DNA from: a virus
IMG/VR virus record: IMGVR_UViG_3300011114_000089
Span: 1 to 22,060 of that record
Length of the DNA: 22,060 nucleotides
Direction: 5' to 3' (one strand)
Positions 14,594 through 21,147 of the stretch are shown piece by piece. The notes under the pieces are model-generated. The model did not search any database. It was not told where the DNA came from and saw only the letters and a program-made list of their open reading frames with translations. The position numbers and the translations under genes are program-made. Within the stretch, counting starts at the first letter, position 1. Each line of letters opens with the position of its first letter.

Positions 14594-15655
14594 TTACCTC
14601 GTATAGACGCTGATATTCGGAGCAAAGTAGATCGGTGAGCGATCACGCTCTTCCTCTTCGGCCATAGAAAGGTACTTGCTTGCTTGGCCTTCAAGGTACT
14701 GAATTCGGATCATTTCGACACCCGGAAGCTCCAAGCTCATCTGGTGAGCCAGCATACTGACCACAGCCATGTACCAGCGCTGCGGTATCTCTAGCTCACC
14801 GTACAGGTCACCAACGTCCATGATCTGGCGCGAGTACCACACCGTCATCTGGTAGAACGAGTTCTGCGGAACAGGCCACAGATAGATTTTTGATTGCGGG
14901 ATGGTGCGATTGAACCAGAACTGGAACGGCTGATTGGCCGTAAAGTTCTTGTTTGGGAGGTTCGTATAGTCGTCCCGGTTCAGCCGCGACATTGTAATTT
15001 CGGTCGAATTGTTACCGAAATACAGTTCCCGCAACGACAACGTAGTGCCGCTATACGCCCGAATTCGGTAAAACTCTGTTGTCTGACCGGCTTCAATGTC
15101 AGTCCAAACCCACTCGCCGTTGACTACAGGAATGGTGCCAAGGTCAGACAAGGTTGTCCAAGTCGTGTTATCGGTCGAGCTTTCAAGGATGATCGACCAA
15201 GACCCGGTAGCTGCGGGCAGGAACCCAATAGAGCCAATGTAGATTGGGTTTGCCGTACCGTAGTCCACCGAAATGTTGCCGTTTGGGGATGTCTGGGTAC
15301 AGATGGTGTCGACATTGCCGTCATAGACATTGGCAACAACGCCACCGGCAGACGAGGTGTATGCGCCATTTGGACGGTTCATCCAGCGGTACAAGACGTT
15401 CAAGACGTCATTTCCACCCAGAGGAAGGTCATAGATGTACTGGTCAGCCTTGAAGCCGTAGACCTTCTTGTTGATGGCCCAATACTGGATGCCAATATTG
15501 ATCAGGTTCGACAACAAGAAGTACAGCGACTCACGGGCCGACAGGACTTGCTCAGACGTCAGTTCTTCGGCCATCTTCCCACAGCGGCGTGCGCCATGAT
15601 CAATCAGCGTCTGAACTGTCGTTACAGTCGTCCCGGTCGTTCCTGAGTACGCCAT
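14594..15655 (-). CDS. Adaptor/tail-accessory-like protein with an inserted discoidin-like (F5/8 type C) domain
   Basis: A 353-residue protein. I chose ATG 15655 (MAYSGTTGTTVTTVQTLIDH) over an in-frame ATG at 15715, because the upstream 20 codons overlap the preceding gene and the MAYSG start fits the family as I know it. Residues 1-97 are helical (SEQVLSARESLYFLLSNLIN) and residues 215-353 contain FWFNRTIPQSKIYLWPVPQN and a helical YMAVVSMLAHQMSLELPGVE segment, the two halves of an adaptor-like or connector protein. Between them, about 103-214, lies a beta domain (ANVYDGNVDTICTQ to EFYRIRAYSGTTLSLRELYF) resembling discoidin/F5-8C carbohydrate-binding modules. The start lies four bases after the upstream stop with a weak ribosome binding site. 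It probably sits on the virion at the head-tail joint or tail exterior. Confidence 0.75.
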   Translation of the reverse strand: MAYSGTTGTTVTTVQTLIDHGARRCGKMAEELTSEQVLSARESLYFLLSNLINIGIQYWAINKKVYGFKADQYIYDLPLGGNDVLNVLYRWMNRPNGAYTSSAGGVVANVYDGNVDTICTQTSPNGNISVDYGTANPIYIGSIGFLPAATGSWSIILESSTDNTTWTTLSDLGTIPVVNGEWVWTDIEAGQTTEFYRIRAYSGTTLSLRELYFGNNSTEITMSRLNRDDYTNLPNKNFTANQPFQFWFNRTIPQSKIYLWPVPQNSFYQMTVWYSRQIMDVGDLYGELEIPQRWYMAVVSMLAHQMSLELPGVEMIRIQYLEGQASKYLSMAEEEERDRSPIYFAPNISVYTR

Positions 15656-15659
15656 TTTC

Positions 15660-16118
15660 TTACCAACTAGAGTTGGACTTGTTTTTTGTCGCGGTAGAGA
15701 CCCGACCCGACCCAAGGTTCAAACGGCCAGATTTCCCTGTGTAACTAACAGAACCACCCTTTTTGTAACCGCCACTAAAGTCAGGAGGAGATATAGTTGG
15801 CATTGGGGAATAACCACTATCGTCAATTCCACCACCGTAGCGGCTATTACCTGTGTCGCTACCACTACCACCACCAAGGGCTTGTCGGCCCTGTGCCAAA
15901 GCCATATTGCTTTGATCAAGGCTATTTCCGACTTCCCCTAGCGATTTGCCAATTTGGCTTGAGCCTTTGTTGACTGTTTCCAAACCACCGTAAGCACCGC
16001 CGCCACCGCCGCCGCCGCCGCCGATTTCTGGCGGCATCATTTTTGCAATGTTACCTTTACCGCCAGTGTCGCCAATACCTCTTATTGTGTCCAAAATTGG
16101 GTTACCCGTCATTGCCAT
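15660..16118 (-). CDS. Glycine-rich small protein with one Lys-Lys-Gly-Gly motif
   Basis: A 152-residue protein of unknown function. The N-terminus MAMTGNPILDTIRGIGDTGG is followed by a run of nine Gly (about residues 33-41), a helical part with KSLGEVGNSLDQSNMALAQG, and a disordered Gly/Ser/Pro-rich C-terminus carrying GGYKKGGSVSYTGKSG. That last motif is nearly the same as YKKGGSAKK in the 347-residue protein three genes upstream. A good AAGGAG precedes the ATG at 16118; a second ATG two codons later is possible. It ends NSSW just before the adaptor-like gene. The composition points to a small virion or assembly protein, not an enzyme. Confidence 0.7.
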   Translation of the reverse strand: MAMTGNPILDTIRGIGDTGGKGNIAKMMPPEIGGGGGGGGGAYGGLETVNKGSSQIGKSLGEVGNSLDQSNMALAQGRQALGGGSGSDTGNSRYGGGIDDSGYSPMPTISPPDFSGGYKKGGSVSYTGKSGRLNLGSGRVSTATKNKSNSSW

Positions 16119-16149
16119 GATTGCTCCTTGTGTTTAACAAATTACTCTA

Positions 16150-16524
16150 TCACCAACCGGGGCAGTTCCACCGCTTCAGCGATGCCTTAGCGCGAGGAGC
16201 GTCACCCTTTGAATGTTCGACTACACCAGACATCCGAGCGCAGAAAGAATCCTTGCGTGAACCGCCCTGTGGCTGGGGTGCCTTCAGGTGCGATCCGGTC
16301 TCACGATTGTACTTCTCGCGGCCTTTCTGGGTAAGTCCCGCGCCTTGCTCAACTGGAAGTTTTTCACCGCGCCCGACAGCCAAAGAAACGCCACCAGACT
16401 TCATCTTTTTCTTGTCAGCCGCAACGAACTCTTTTCCGACCTTCTGCGGGACGCCACCGAACCCACCCTTGGTATGGGCCGCTGCCTCCATCAAGCGATG
16501 TTGGGAAGGTGACTTGCTTGGCAT
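16150..16524 (-). CDS. Small basic protein with conserved SFCARMSG motif (DUF6321-like)
   Basis: A 124-residue Lys/Arg/Gly-rich protein. Its C-terminal half contains GLTQKGREKYNRETGSHLKA, KDSFCARMSG and ASLKRWNC, three motifs that occur together in a small protein family of marine and freshwater phages that I recall as DUF6321; the name should be checked. The N-terminal half has KKKMKSGGVSLAVGRG, which matches the Lys-Gly-Gly motif of neighbouring proteins. Two cysteines in conserved motifs could bind metal or form a disulphide, but this is not proven. It begins two bases after the upstream TGA without a clear Shine-Dalgarno sequence, so coupling is likely. A DNA-binding or head-associated role fits the charge but is a guess. 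Confidence 0.75.
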   Translation of the reverse strand: MPSKSPSQHRLMEAAAHTKGGFGGVPQKVGKEFVAADKKKMKSGGVSLAVGRGEKLPVEQGAGLTQKGREKYNRETGSHLKAPQPQGGSRKDSFCARMSGVVEHSKGDAPRAKASLKRWNCPGW

Positions 16525-16526
16525 GA

Positions 16527-16946
16527 TCAGGTCACAGGGTTGACGTAGTGCTTTTGCATTTCAAGAATTACGGTGTATGAGTCACCAGCACTGCCGTCTA
16601 ACGTTGTAAACGTGATTACGCCATCCTTACCAGTTCCAGCGTTATTCCACAAACCGCCAAAATTTGAATAATCTTGCGTGTAATTTGTATTATTTGGAAC
16701 AGTTTCAATGACTACTGGAGTATTTGCTTTCCAGTTCATTTGCACTTCCAAACCATGCGTCATTGCTGTGCATTTCAAAATGCTTACAGCATCGCAAGCA
16801 CCACCAGCCGCTGACGGGTTGAGCGCTGACGGCGTTACTTTTGCAACGCCGGATTCGTTTTCAGTCGTAGTCATCGTCGCATAGAACTTCATGATGGCAA
16901 TTCGTTCGCCATCAAACAATGTTTGGGATGTAGCAGTAATAGTCAT
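16527..16946 (-). CDS. Small beta-sandwich-like virion protein of unknown function
   Basis: A 139-residue protein beginning MTITATSQTLFDGERIAIMK and ending DSYTVILEMQKHYVNPVT. The alternating hydrophobic pattern suggests an all-beta fold, and the FDGERIAIMKFYA start with a late NFGGLWNNAGTGKDGVITFT segment is a combination I associate with small structural proteins in related uncultured phages. Two cysteines (near residues 50 and 59) are present. A GGAGAG ribosome binding site lies five bases before the ATG and partly overlaps the tail of the upstream terminator. It could be a decoration or fibre-head protein; I do not know its role. Confidence 0.72.
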   Translation of the reverse strand: MTITATSQTLFDGERIAIMKFYATMTTTENESGVAKVTPSALNPSAAGGACDAVSILKCTAMTHGLEVQMNWKANTPVVIETVPNNTNYTQDYSNFGGLWNNAGTGKDGVITFTTLDGSAGDSYTVILEMQKHYVNPVT

Positions 16947-16958
16947 GTTCTCTCCAAT

Positions 16959-16981
16959 AAAAAGCAGGGGCCTAAGCCCCC
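16959..16981 (-). terminator. Intrinsic terminator after the Lys-Gly-Gly-rich gene
   Basis: On the minus strand a GGGGC / GCCCC stem (16980-16976 with 16971-16967) closes a four-base loop and is followed by TGC and five T (16963-16959). It lies nine bases after the stop of the 347-residue gene and only 13 bases before the next ATG. The T run is short and displaced, so partial termination is more likely than a full block. Confidence 0.6.
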
Positions 16982-16989
16982 ACTTTACT

Positions 16990-18033
16990 TCAGCACTTCA
17001 TTGCCCCGCCACGCTTCTTAGGAACAACCGTAACGGCTTCCTTCGACTTCGTGACGCTACCAGCAGGAGGATTGATGAATCCACGCCCTGCGCCTGCTTC
17101 CTTTTTGGGAGCAAACAGGTTGTCAATAAAGCTGTGCGCCTTCTTGGCAAATCCCATCCCCATTGGAGGGGCGTTCAATACCTTGTCGTACTCGCCGTTT
17201 GAAAGATCAACGTCACCGCCTTCTTTCATTTTCATCTTACTAGCAGGGCCATATTTCAGGTTGCTATCAGACTTAGCTACCCGCATTGCAGGAGCATTTT
17301 CATTGGCGGACATACCTTGCAACTGACGATTACCCGGAGCTACCCGGCCACCACTCTTGTACGTCCCGGTGAGGGCCGTGATGCTGATTGGCTTTGGAAC
17401 AGGCTTGTTGCCTTGCTTCATTGCGACAGGGGCACCTGAATCAACAGCTCCCCCCGCCGCGAAGGCTTTTTTTGCTGAACCACCCTTCTTGTAGCCGCCC
17501 TGACCATTGACAACACCGCCAGTAGCGTAGCCACCTTGACCGTCGACAACGCCACCCGTTGCATAACCGCCGCCGTTGCCGTTAACAACACCACCAGTAG
17601 CCATCTTGCCACCCTTTTTGAGGGCCAGCTTCGTGCCTTTGCCGCCTTTATGCTCTTGCATATCGTGCTGCTTGAAAGCCTTCTTGATCATGGCCTTGTC
17701 TTGAGCCATTTCGCCTTTACTGCCTTCAGCCATGCCACCCTTCTTCATCATGGCGGACATAGGCCCGACAGGAGCAGCAGGGCCAGCACCGGCAGGAACC
17801 TTCATAGCGCGTCGACGCATAGCCAGCGAAGGCTTCATAGGCGAAGCACCCATTGGAGGAGCGCCACGCATCGGCATTGGGCTTGGCATTGCGCTTGGAG
17901 GCGGTGCAGAAGGAGGAGGAGGCATCATCATGCCGCCGTCAGCCTTCTTCTGAACCTTGCCACCCTTTTTGAGCTTTAGCTCAACGGTTGGCTCGGTGGT
18001 CATCATCTTGACCATTGGTTTAAATTGACCCAT
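16990..18033 (-). CDS. Low-complexity Lys/Gly/Met/Pro-rich protein with repeated K-K-G-G and T-G-G-V-V motifs
   Basis: A 347-residue, strongly basic protein with no recognisable globular domain. Residues 22-27 are KKGGKV; further copies of the pattern are MKKGGMA, LKKGGKMA, YKKGGSA, YKSGGRVA, MKEGGDVD and the final KKRGGAMKC. A Met/Pro-rich stretch lies at about 34-70 (PPPPSAPPPSAMPSPMPMRG). Residues 145-181 are three tandem 12-13-residue units of the form YATGGVVNGQGG. About 255-310 looks more ordered (NLKYGPASKMKMKEGGDVDL, then MGMGFAKKAHSFIDNLFAPK). The ATG has AAGGAG six bases upstream. It sits between two terminators with the preceding gene. Binding of DNA or of the capsid interior would fit the charge, but I do not know its function. 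Confidence 0.75.
   Translation of the reverse strand: MGQFKPMVKMMTTEPTVELKLKKGGKVQKKADGGMMMPPPPSAPPPSAMPSPMPMRGAPPMGASPMKPSLAMRRRAMKVPAGAGPAAPVGPMSAMMKKGGMAEGSKGEMAQDKAMIKKAFKQHDMQEHKGGKGTKLALKKGGKMATGGVVNGNGGGYATGGVVDGQGGYATGGVVNGQGGYKKGGSAKKAFAAGGAVDSGAPVAMKQGNKPVPKPISITALTGTYKSGGRVAPGNRQLQGMSANENAPAMRVAKSDSNLKYGPASKMKMKEGGDVDLSNGEYDKVLNAPPMGMGFAKKAHSFIDNLFAPKKEAGAGRGFINPPAGSVTKSKEAVTVVPKKRGGAMKC
17491..17601 (-). repeat. 36-base tandem repeat, three units, in frame
   Basis: Units at 17491-17526, 17527-17562 and 17563-17601 (the last 39 bases) code YATGGVVNGQGG, YATGGVVDGQGG and MATGGVVNGNGGG-like sequence. Differences are mostly in third codon positions, showing that the peptide, more than the DNA, is conserved. 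Confidence 0.85.
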
Positions 18034-18045
18034 TTCGCTCTCCTT

Positions 18046-19008
18046 TTAGGCTTGCGTGACGCCAAAAGCGCCGGTGCGGGTTGCATTAGGGCCGACAGCA
18101 ATCGCTGGCATAGCAAGCGACATAACCAGACGCTTGGCACCATCCGTTGCGCCACTTGGGGTAAACGTGCCGCGAACGTCACCAGTACCCGTGGTTGCAG
18201 TGGCCGTGTCAGCTTTTACAGCAGTCCCGGCGTTCTCAGCCAGCACATTGTTGTAGCCAGCGCGGGTAATGTACGCCAAGTCCAAAATTCGAACCGGGCT
18301 ACCCAGAACGTCCGTAGTTCCGACCAGACAAACCGTTGCCGAGCCAGCGATAGTGACGCCGCTGATTTGGTAAAACGCCTTCAGACCGGGAACCGCAGTA
18401 CCCGGAGTCACGACAGTGATCAGTTCGCTCATGGCTTGACCATAAACGTCATAGCCGCTGACGGTCATTGCGCGTGCCGTGGTAGAGCAATTCACCCTCA
18501 CGCCGCGTGGGCAGTCGAGCTGAATAACCGTTACCCCATCCGCCCGCACCACCGACTTTGCCGAAGTACCGGCAGTCAGGGTCAGGGAACCAGCGCCAGC
18601 AGCAGTTTGCGATGCGGCGATGTTGTTCGTCACCGCAGCTTGCGGGACGCTGTCCCAGACGTAGATGCGACCCAGCGGGCCAACACCAATGTCCATCGGC
18701 GATGGGTCACCCAGAAGGGCATTACCAGCACCAATAACGGTAGCGCTGGCAGCCGTTTGGCTGGCGCTCACGGTATAGGTGCCCGTGCCGCCCGATCCAG
18801 TAACGAATGCCGTGATATAGGCGACAGTACCGACATTTGCGCCGCCAAGCCACATACCGAGGGTGATCGGATCACCAGACAGCATTGCCGTCACGGTCAA
18901 CGTTGTTGTTGCGATAGAACCAGTAAAGGTAGAGGAATTGGCATAAACACCAGTCCCTTGATAGCCTTGTGCTGGGCCTAGAAATAGATCGTCTGAAAAT
19001 TGAGGCAT
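18046..19008 (-). CDS. Beta-rich virion protein of unknown function, with a common phage module near the N-terminus
   Basis: A 320-residue Ala/Thr/Gly/Val-rich protein. Residues about 25-100 (FTGSIATTTLTVTAMLSGDP to GGTGTYTVSASQTAASATVI) form a beta module that recurs in many phage structural proteins. The middle (GVGPLGRIYVWDSVPQAAVT, then VIQLDCPRGVRVNCST) and the C-terminal half (DVYGQAMSELITVVTPG, LDLAYITRAGYNNVLAENAG) look like further beta domains. There is an AAGGAG before ATG 19008. The gene follows the capsid gene across a terminator and is 12 bases from the next gene. Its place suggests a head or head-surface protein, for example a fibre or decoration component; no enzyme motif is visible. 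Confidence 0.75.
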   Translation of the reverse strand: MPQFSDDLFLGPAQGYQGTGVYANSSTFTGSIATTTLTVTAMLSGDPITLGMWLGGANVGTVAYITAFVTGSGGTGTYTVSASQTAASATVIGAGNALLGDPSPMDIGVGPLGRIYVWDSVPQAAVTNNIAASQTAAGAGSLTLTAGTSAKSVVRADGVTVIQLDCPRGVRVNCSTTARAMTVSGYDVYGQAMSELITVVTPGTAVPGLKAFYQISGVTIAGSATVCLVGTTDVLGSPVRILDLAYITRAGYNNVLAENAGTAVKADTATATTGTGDVRGTFTPSGATDGAKRLVMSLAMPAIAVGPNATRTGAFGVTQA

Positions 19009-19041
19009 GGTCTGCTCCTTGAAAAGTTTGACCAGTTAAAC

Positions 19042-19069
19042 AAAAAAGGCGGGTTTTTTAAGCCCGCCC
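19042..19069 (-). terminator. Intrinsic terminator after the major capsid gene
   Basis: On the minus strand GGCGGG (19068-19063) pairs with CCCGCC (19053-19048) around a nine-base loop and is followed directly by six T (19047-19042). It lies seven bases after the capsid stop codon and 34 bases before the next start. This is the clearest terminator in the window and could raise capsid transcript stability while letting some read-through reach the later genes. Confidence 0.8.
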
Positions 19070-19075
19070 TGTTAC

Positions 19076-19990
19076 TTACACGCCGGGTGTACCGTACATT
19101 GCGCGGGGGTCAGTGAAACCCACTTGGTAACGCTCGGTAGCCTTGTAGCGCATGGAGTCGGTTTCAAAGTCACCTTCCATCGTCTTTTCCAGCTTCCGGC
19201 GCATCAGGAGCTTCATGCCCTCTGGTGCATCGGTCTGAACCCACCAAGCCGTTGCGGAGGTCAAACGTGACAGAACAGCAGCACCATCGTCAAGCAAGCC
19301 GATAGACTTGATTGGGTTGATGTCGTTGTTTGCGTTGCCAGCACGCAGAACAGACTTCAGCAGAACTTCAGCTTGGAAGACGTTGCCCGGAGCCACAGCG
19401 AGTTGCTTAGGAACCAGACGAATCTTCTTGCCGTTGTTGTCCACTGCTTGGCGAATCTGAATCAGCATCTGCTCAAGCGATGTCTGGCTCAGGTTGGCGG
19501 CGGTAGCCAATTGATTGCTGAAAGTACCGTTCACGATTGGGTGTGCCGTGCTAATCAGCGACACGCCATCGCCACCGGGGTACGAAGCGTTGAAAGCGCG
19601 GTTCAGCACGTTAGCTGCAAGCGTTTCCTTCGTTTCGATCAGTGACTGAGCGAGGTGACGAGCATAGACCTGACCGATACGGATATGGTCGCCGTCTTCA
19701 ACCAGAACTTTGGTCAACGCGAAGGCAAGGCCATACACGTTGTAAACATAGCGCTGGAGGAAGAGAACACCACCCTGCTGATACGAAACCGGAGTTCCGT
19801 CAGGCAGTTGAGGCGCGGCACCGAATCCGTACAGGACTGGCTCTTCGTGATAGTTGCGGGGAATACCTTCTTGCTCACGGAAAATCCGCGACCATTCATC
19901 GGTACGTTGGTCGTAAACACCGTCGAAACATTCGTTCAGGATTGGTTCAACAATCGAACGAAAGTCCGTACTACGCATTGGAGCAGCCAT
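19076..19990 (-). CDS. Major capsid protein
   Basis: A 304-residue protein that would form the head shell. It lies directly after scaffolding and decoration genes, and its composition and layout fit an HK97-fold capsid: an N-terminal arm (RSIVEPILNECFDGVYDQRT), a long helical spine region (EDGDHIRIGQVYARHLAQSL, ETKETLAANVLNRAF), a turn-rich part with STAHPIVNGTFSNQLATAAN, and a C-terminal ERYQVGFTDPRAMYG strand. It resembles major head proteins of the Mu gpT-like or short-tailed environmental phage type; I cannot fix the family without a search. The Shine-Dalgarno AAAGGAGG at ideal spacing, overlapping the upstream stop, is the strongest here, and an intrinsic terminator follows, both as expected for the most abundant virion protein. 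Confidence 0.88.
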   Translation of the reverse strand: MAAPMRSTDFRSIVEPILNECFDGVYDQRTDEWSRIFREQEGIPRNYHEEPVLYGFGAAPQLPDGTPVSYQQGGVLFLQRYVYNVYGLAFALTKVLVEDGDHIRIGQVYARHLAQSLIETKETLAANVLNRAFNASYPGGDGVSLISTAHPIVNGTFSNQLATAANLSQTSLEQMLIQIRQAVDNNGKKIRLVPKQLAVAPGNVFQAEVLLKSVLRAGNANNDINPIKSIGLLDDGAAVLSRLTSATAWWVQTDAPEGMKLLMRRKLEKTMEGDFETDSMRYKATERYQVGFTDPRAMYGTPGV

Positions 19991-20003
19991 TTTTTAGCCT
20001 CCT

Positions 20004-20576
20004 TTAGATTGCGACAACAGACGCTTGGAACTGCGACTTGTTGATCTGAACTTGCACAACAGTATAGGCATCGCCCCAAGCGTTATCTATACCACCATAA
20101 AGACCAACAATCTTCATCTGCGCCGTGCTGGAAGCACCAGCAAGCGAGTTGCTCAACGTGCACTGCGACAGACCAGTTACGGTCGAGCCAGCAGCGATGT
20201 TGCTGAAGTTTGCCTGATCGCCAAGTGACGTTTGGGCCAGTGACCCGTCAGCTTGGATGATGTAGACAATGTTGGGATCACTGTAGTAGTAAGCCGTCGA
20301 CGAACCAGCCACGTATGACGTAGAGGCAGGGTAGTAGTTCGAAATACGGAAACGCCCAGTCGTATCAGTCCACGAGAAGCCTGCGAAGGCACCTTGCAAA
20401 GAGCTACTAGTGGTTGCAATGATGATATTGCCGTTGGTATCCAATTGGACAGGTTGTCCCTTCAGGATGGCAGAGCCATAACCTGAAGCAATACCGTCAG
20501 TCAAGGCGACCGCACGATCCAGACCCGAAGGGTGGAACGAAGGCACCAAGCCGAACGGAGCATTAGTCGAAGACAT
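20004..20576 (-). CDS. Probable head decoration / capsid stabilisation protein
   Basis: A 190-residue beta-rich protein starting MSSTNAPFGLVPSFHPSGLD. The NAPFGL opening and the following ILKGQPVQLDTNGNIIIATT and LQGAFAGFSWTDTTGR segments are typical of small capsid-associated proteins encoded next to the major capsid gene in environmental tailed phages, where they are thought to decorate or stabilise the head. The TAA stop is immediately followed by the capsid gene's AGGAGG. A TAGGAG lies five bases before ATG 20576. The decoration role is inferred from position and N-terminal pattern. Confidence 0.75.
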   Translation of the reverse strand: MSSTNAPFGLVPSFHPSGLDRAVALTDGIASGYGSAILKGQPVQLDTNGNIIIATTSSSLQGAFAGFSWTDTTGRFRISNYYPASTSYVAGSSTAYYYSDPNIVYIIQADGSLAQTSLGDQANFSNIAAGSTVTGLSQCTLSNSLAGASSTAQMKIVGLYGGIDNAWGDAYTVVQVQINKSQFQASVVAI

Positions 20577-20599
20577 ATGAAACTCCTAGTTAAGTTGAG

Positions 20600-21142
20600 T
20601 CACCCGCTGAAAACGGGCGTCTTTACATTTCGGTCAAATTCGCCAAAGCCTTCGCCTTCGACTTTGCCAAGGCTCTTGCCCTGACTATCACGCGCACCTT
20701 GGAGGTTTTCCACCTGAAGTCGAACCTTGTCGGCCTCCTCAAGCGGCATCTCATGGTGCATTTGCAGCATGATGTCCTGATACATCTCCATAGGGAGCTT
20801 GTACAGTCGCATCTCGTTGCACGCGATAAAACCTACATCTTCGCCAGCCTTTACGCGGTAATTTTCGAATCCGGGCAATTCATCTGACCTAACAGGAACA
20901 TAGCCCAGTCGCATCCGCTTATCAATGCTGTCGTATCCGTTGGTAGTCGATAACCAACAAAGGTGCCATCCCGGAATATCCGGAACCTTTGGCAGTGCAC
21001 TTTGTGTCCATTCTTCGCTCCACATCTTTCGACGTTCCTGCGCGGTCATGAACTTCTCTTCAGGAGCAGCACGCGATAAATCTTGTGAAGATCTTGTTTC
21101 GCGGCCACCAGCGTTGAGAGTTTTTTTCAGACGAGAATCCAT
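20600..21142 (-). CDS. Conserved head-module protein of unknown function
   Basis: A 180-residue charged protein. The N-terminal 50 residues look disordered and basic (MDSRLKKTLNAGGRETRSSQ). The core has GWHLCWLSTTNGYDSIDKRM, RLGYVPVRSDELPGFE, then VGFIACNEMRLYKLPMEMYQ and a helix DIMLQMHHEMPLEEADKVRL. This type of protein occurs between scaffold and capsid genes of related short-tailed phages, but I know of no assigned function. An AGGAG lies nine bases before ATG 21142 and overlaps the end of the scaffold gene. It might be a minor head or scaffold-partner protein. Confidence 0.75.
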   Translation of the reverse strand: MDSRLKKTLNAGGRETRSSQDLSRAAPEEKFMTAQERRKMWSEEWTQSALPKVPDIPGWHLCWLSTTNGYDSIDKRMRLGYVPVRSDELPGFENYRVKAGEDVGFIACNEMRLYKLPMEMYQDIMLQMHHEMPLEEADKVRLQVENLQGARDSQGKSLGKVEGEGFGEFDRNVKTPVFSG

Positions 21143-21147
21143 AATGT

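Noticed and set aside
14894-15646. Plus-strand 250-codon frame
   Set aside because: Opposite to the adaptor-like gene, whose protein has clear domain-like features; the plus frame has cysteine/arginine-rich nonsense composition.
15656-15715. Upstream start (ATG 15715) for the adaptor-like gene
   Set aside because: It would overlap the end of the preceding gene by 56 bases and adds a 20-residue basic stretch unlike the rest; ATG 15655 gives a better N-terminus.
17491-17601. Possible CRISPR-like repeat array
   Set aside because: Units are directly adjacent with no spacers, are in frame and differ at silent positions; this is a protein-coding tandem repeat.
18025-18981. Plus-strand 318-codon frame opposite the post-capsid protein
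   Set aside because: Shadow of the minus-strand gene, with Arg/Ser/His-rich composition, no ribosome binding site and a wrong strand for this operon.
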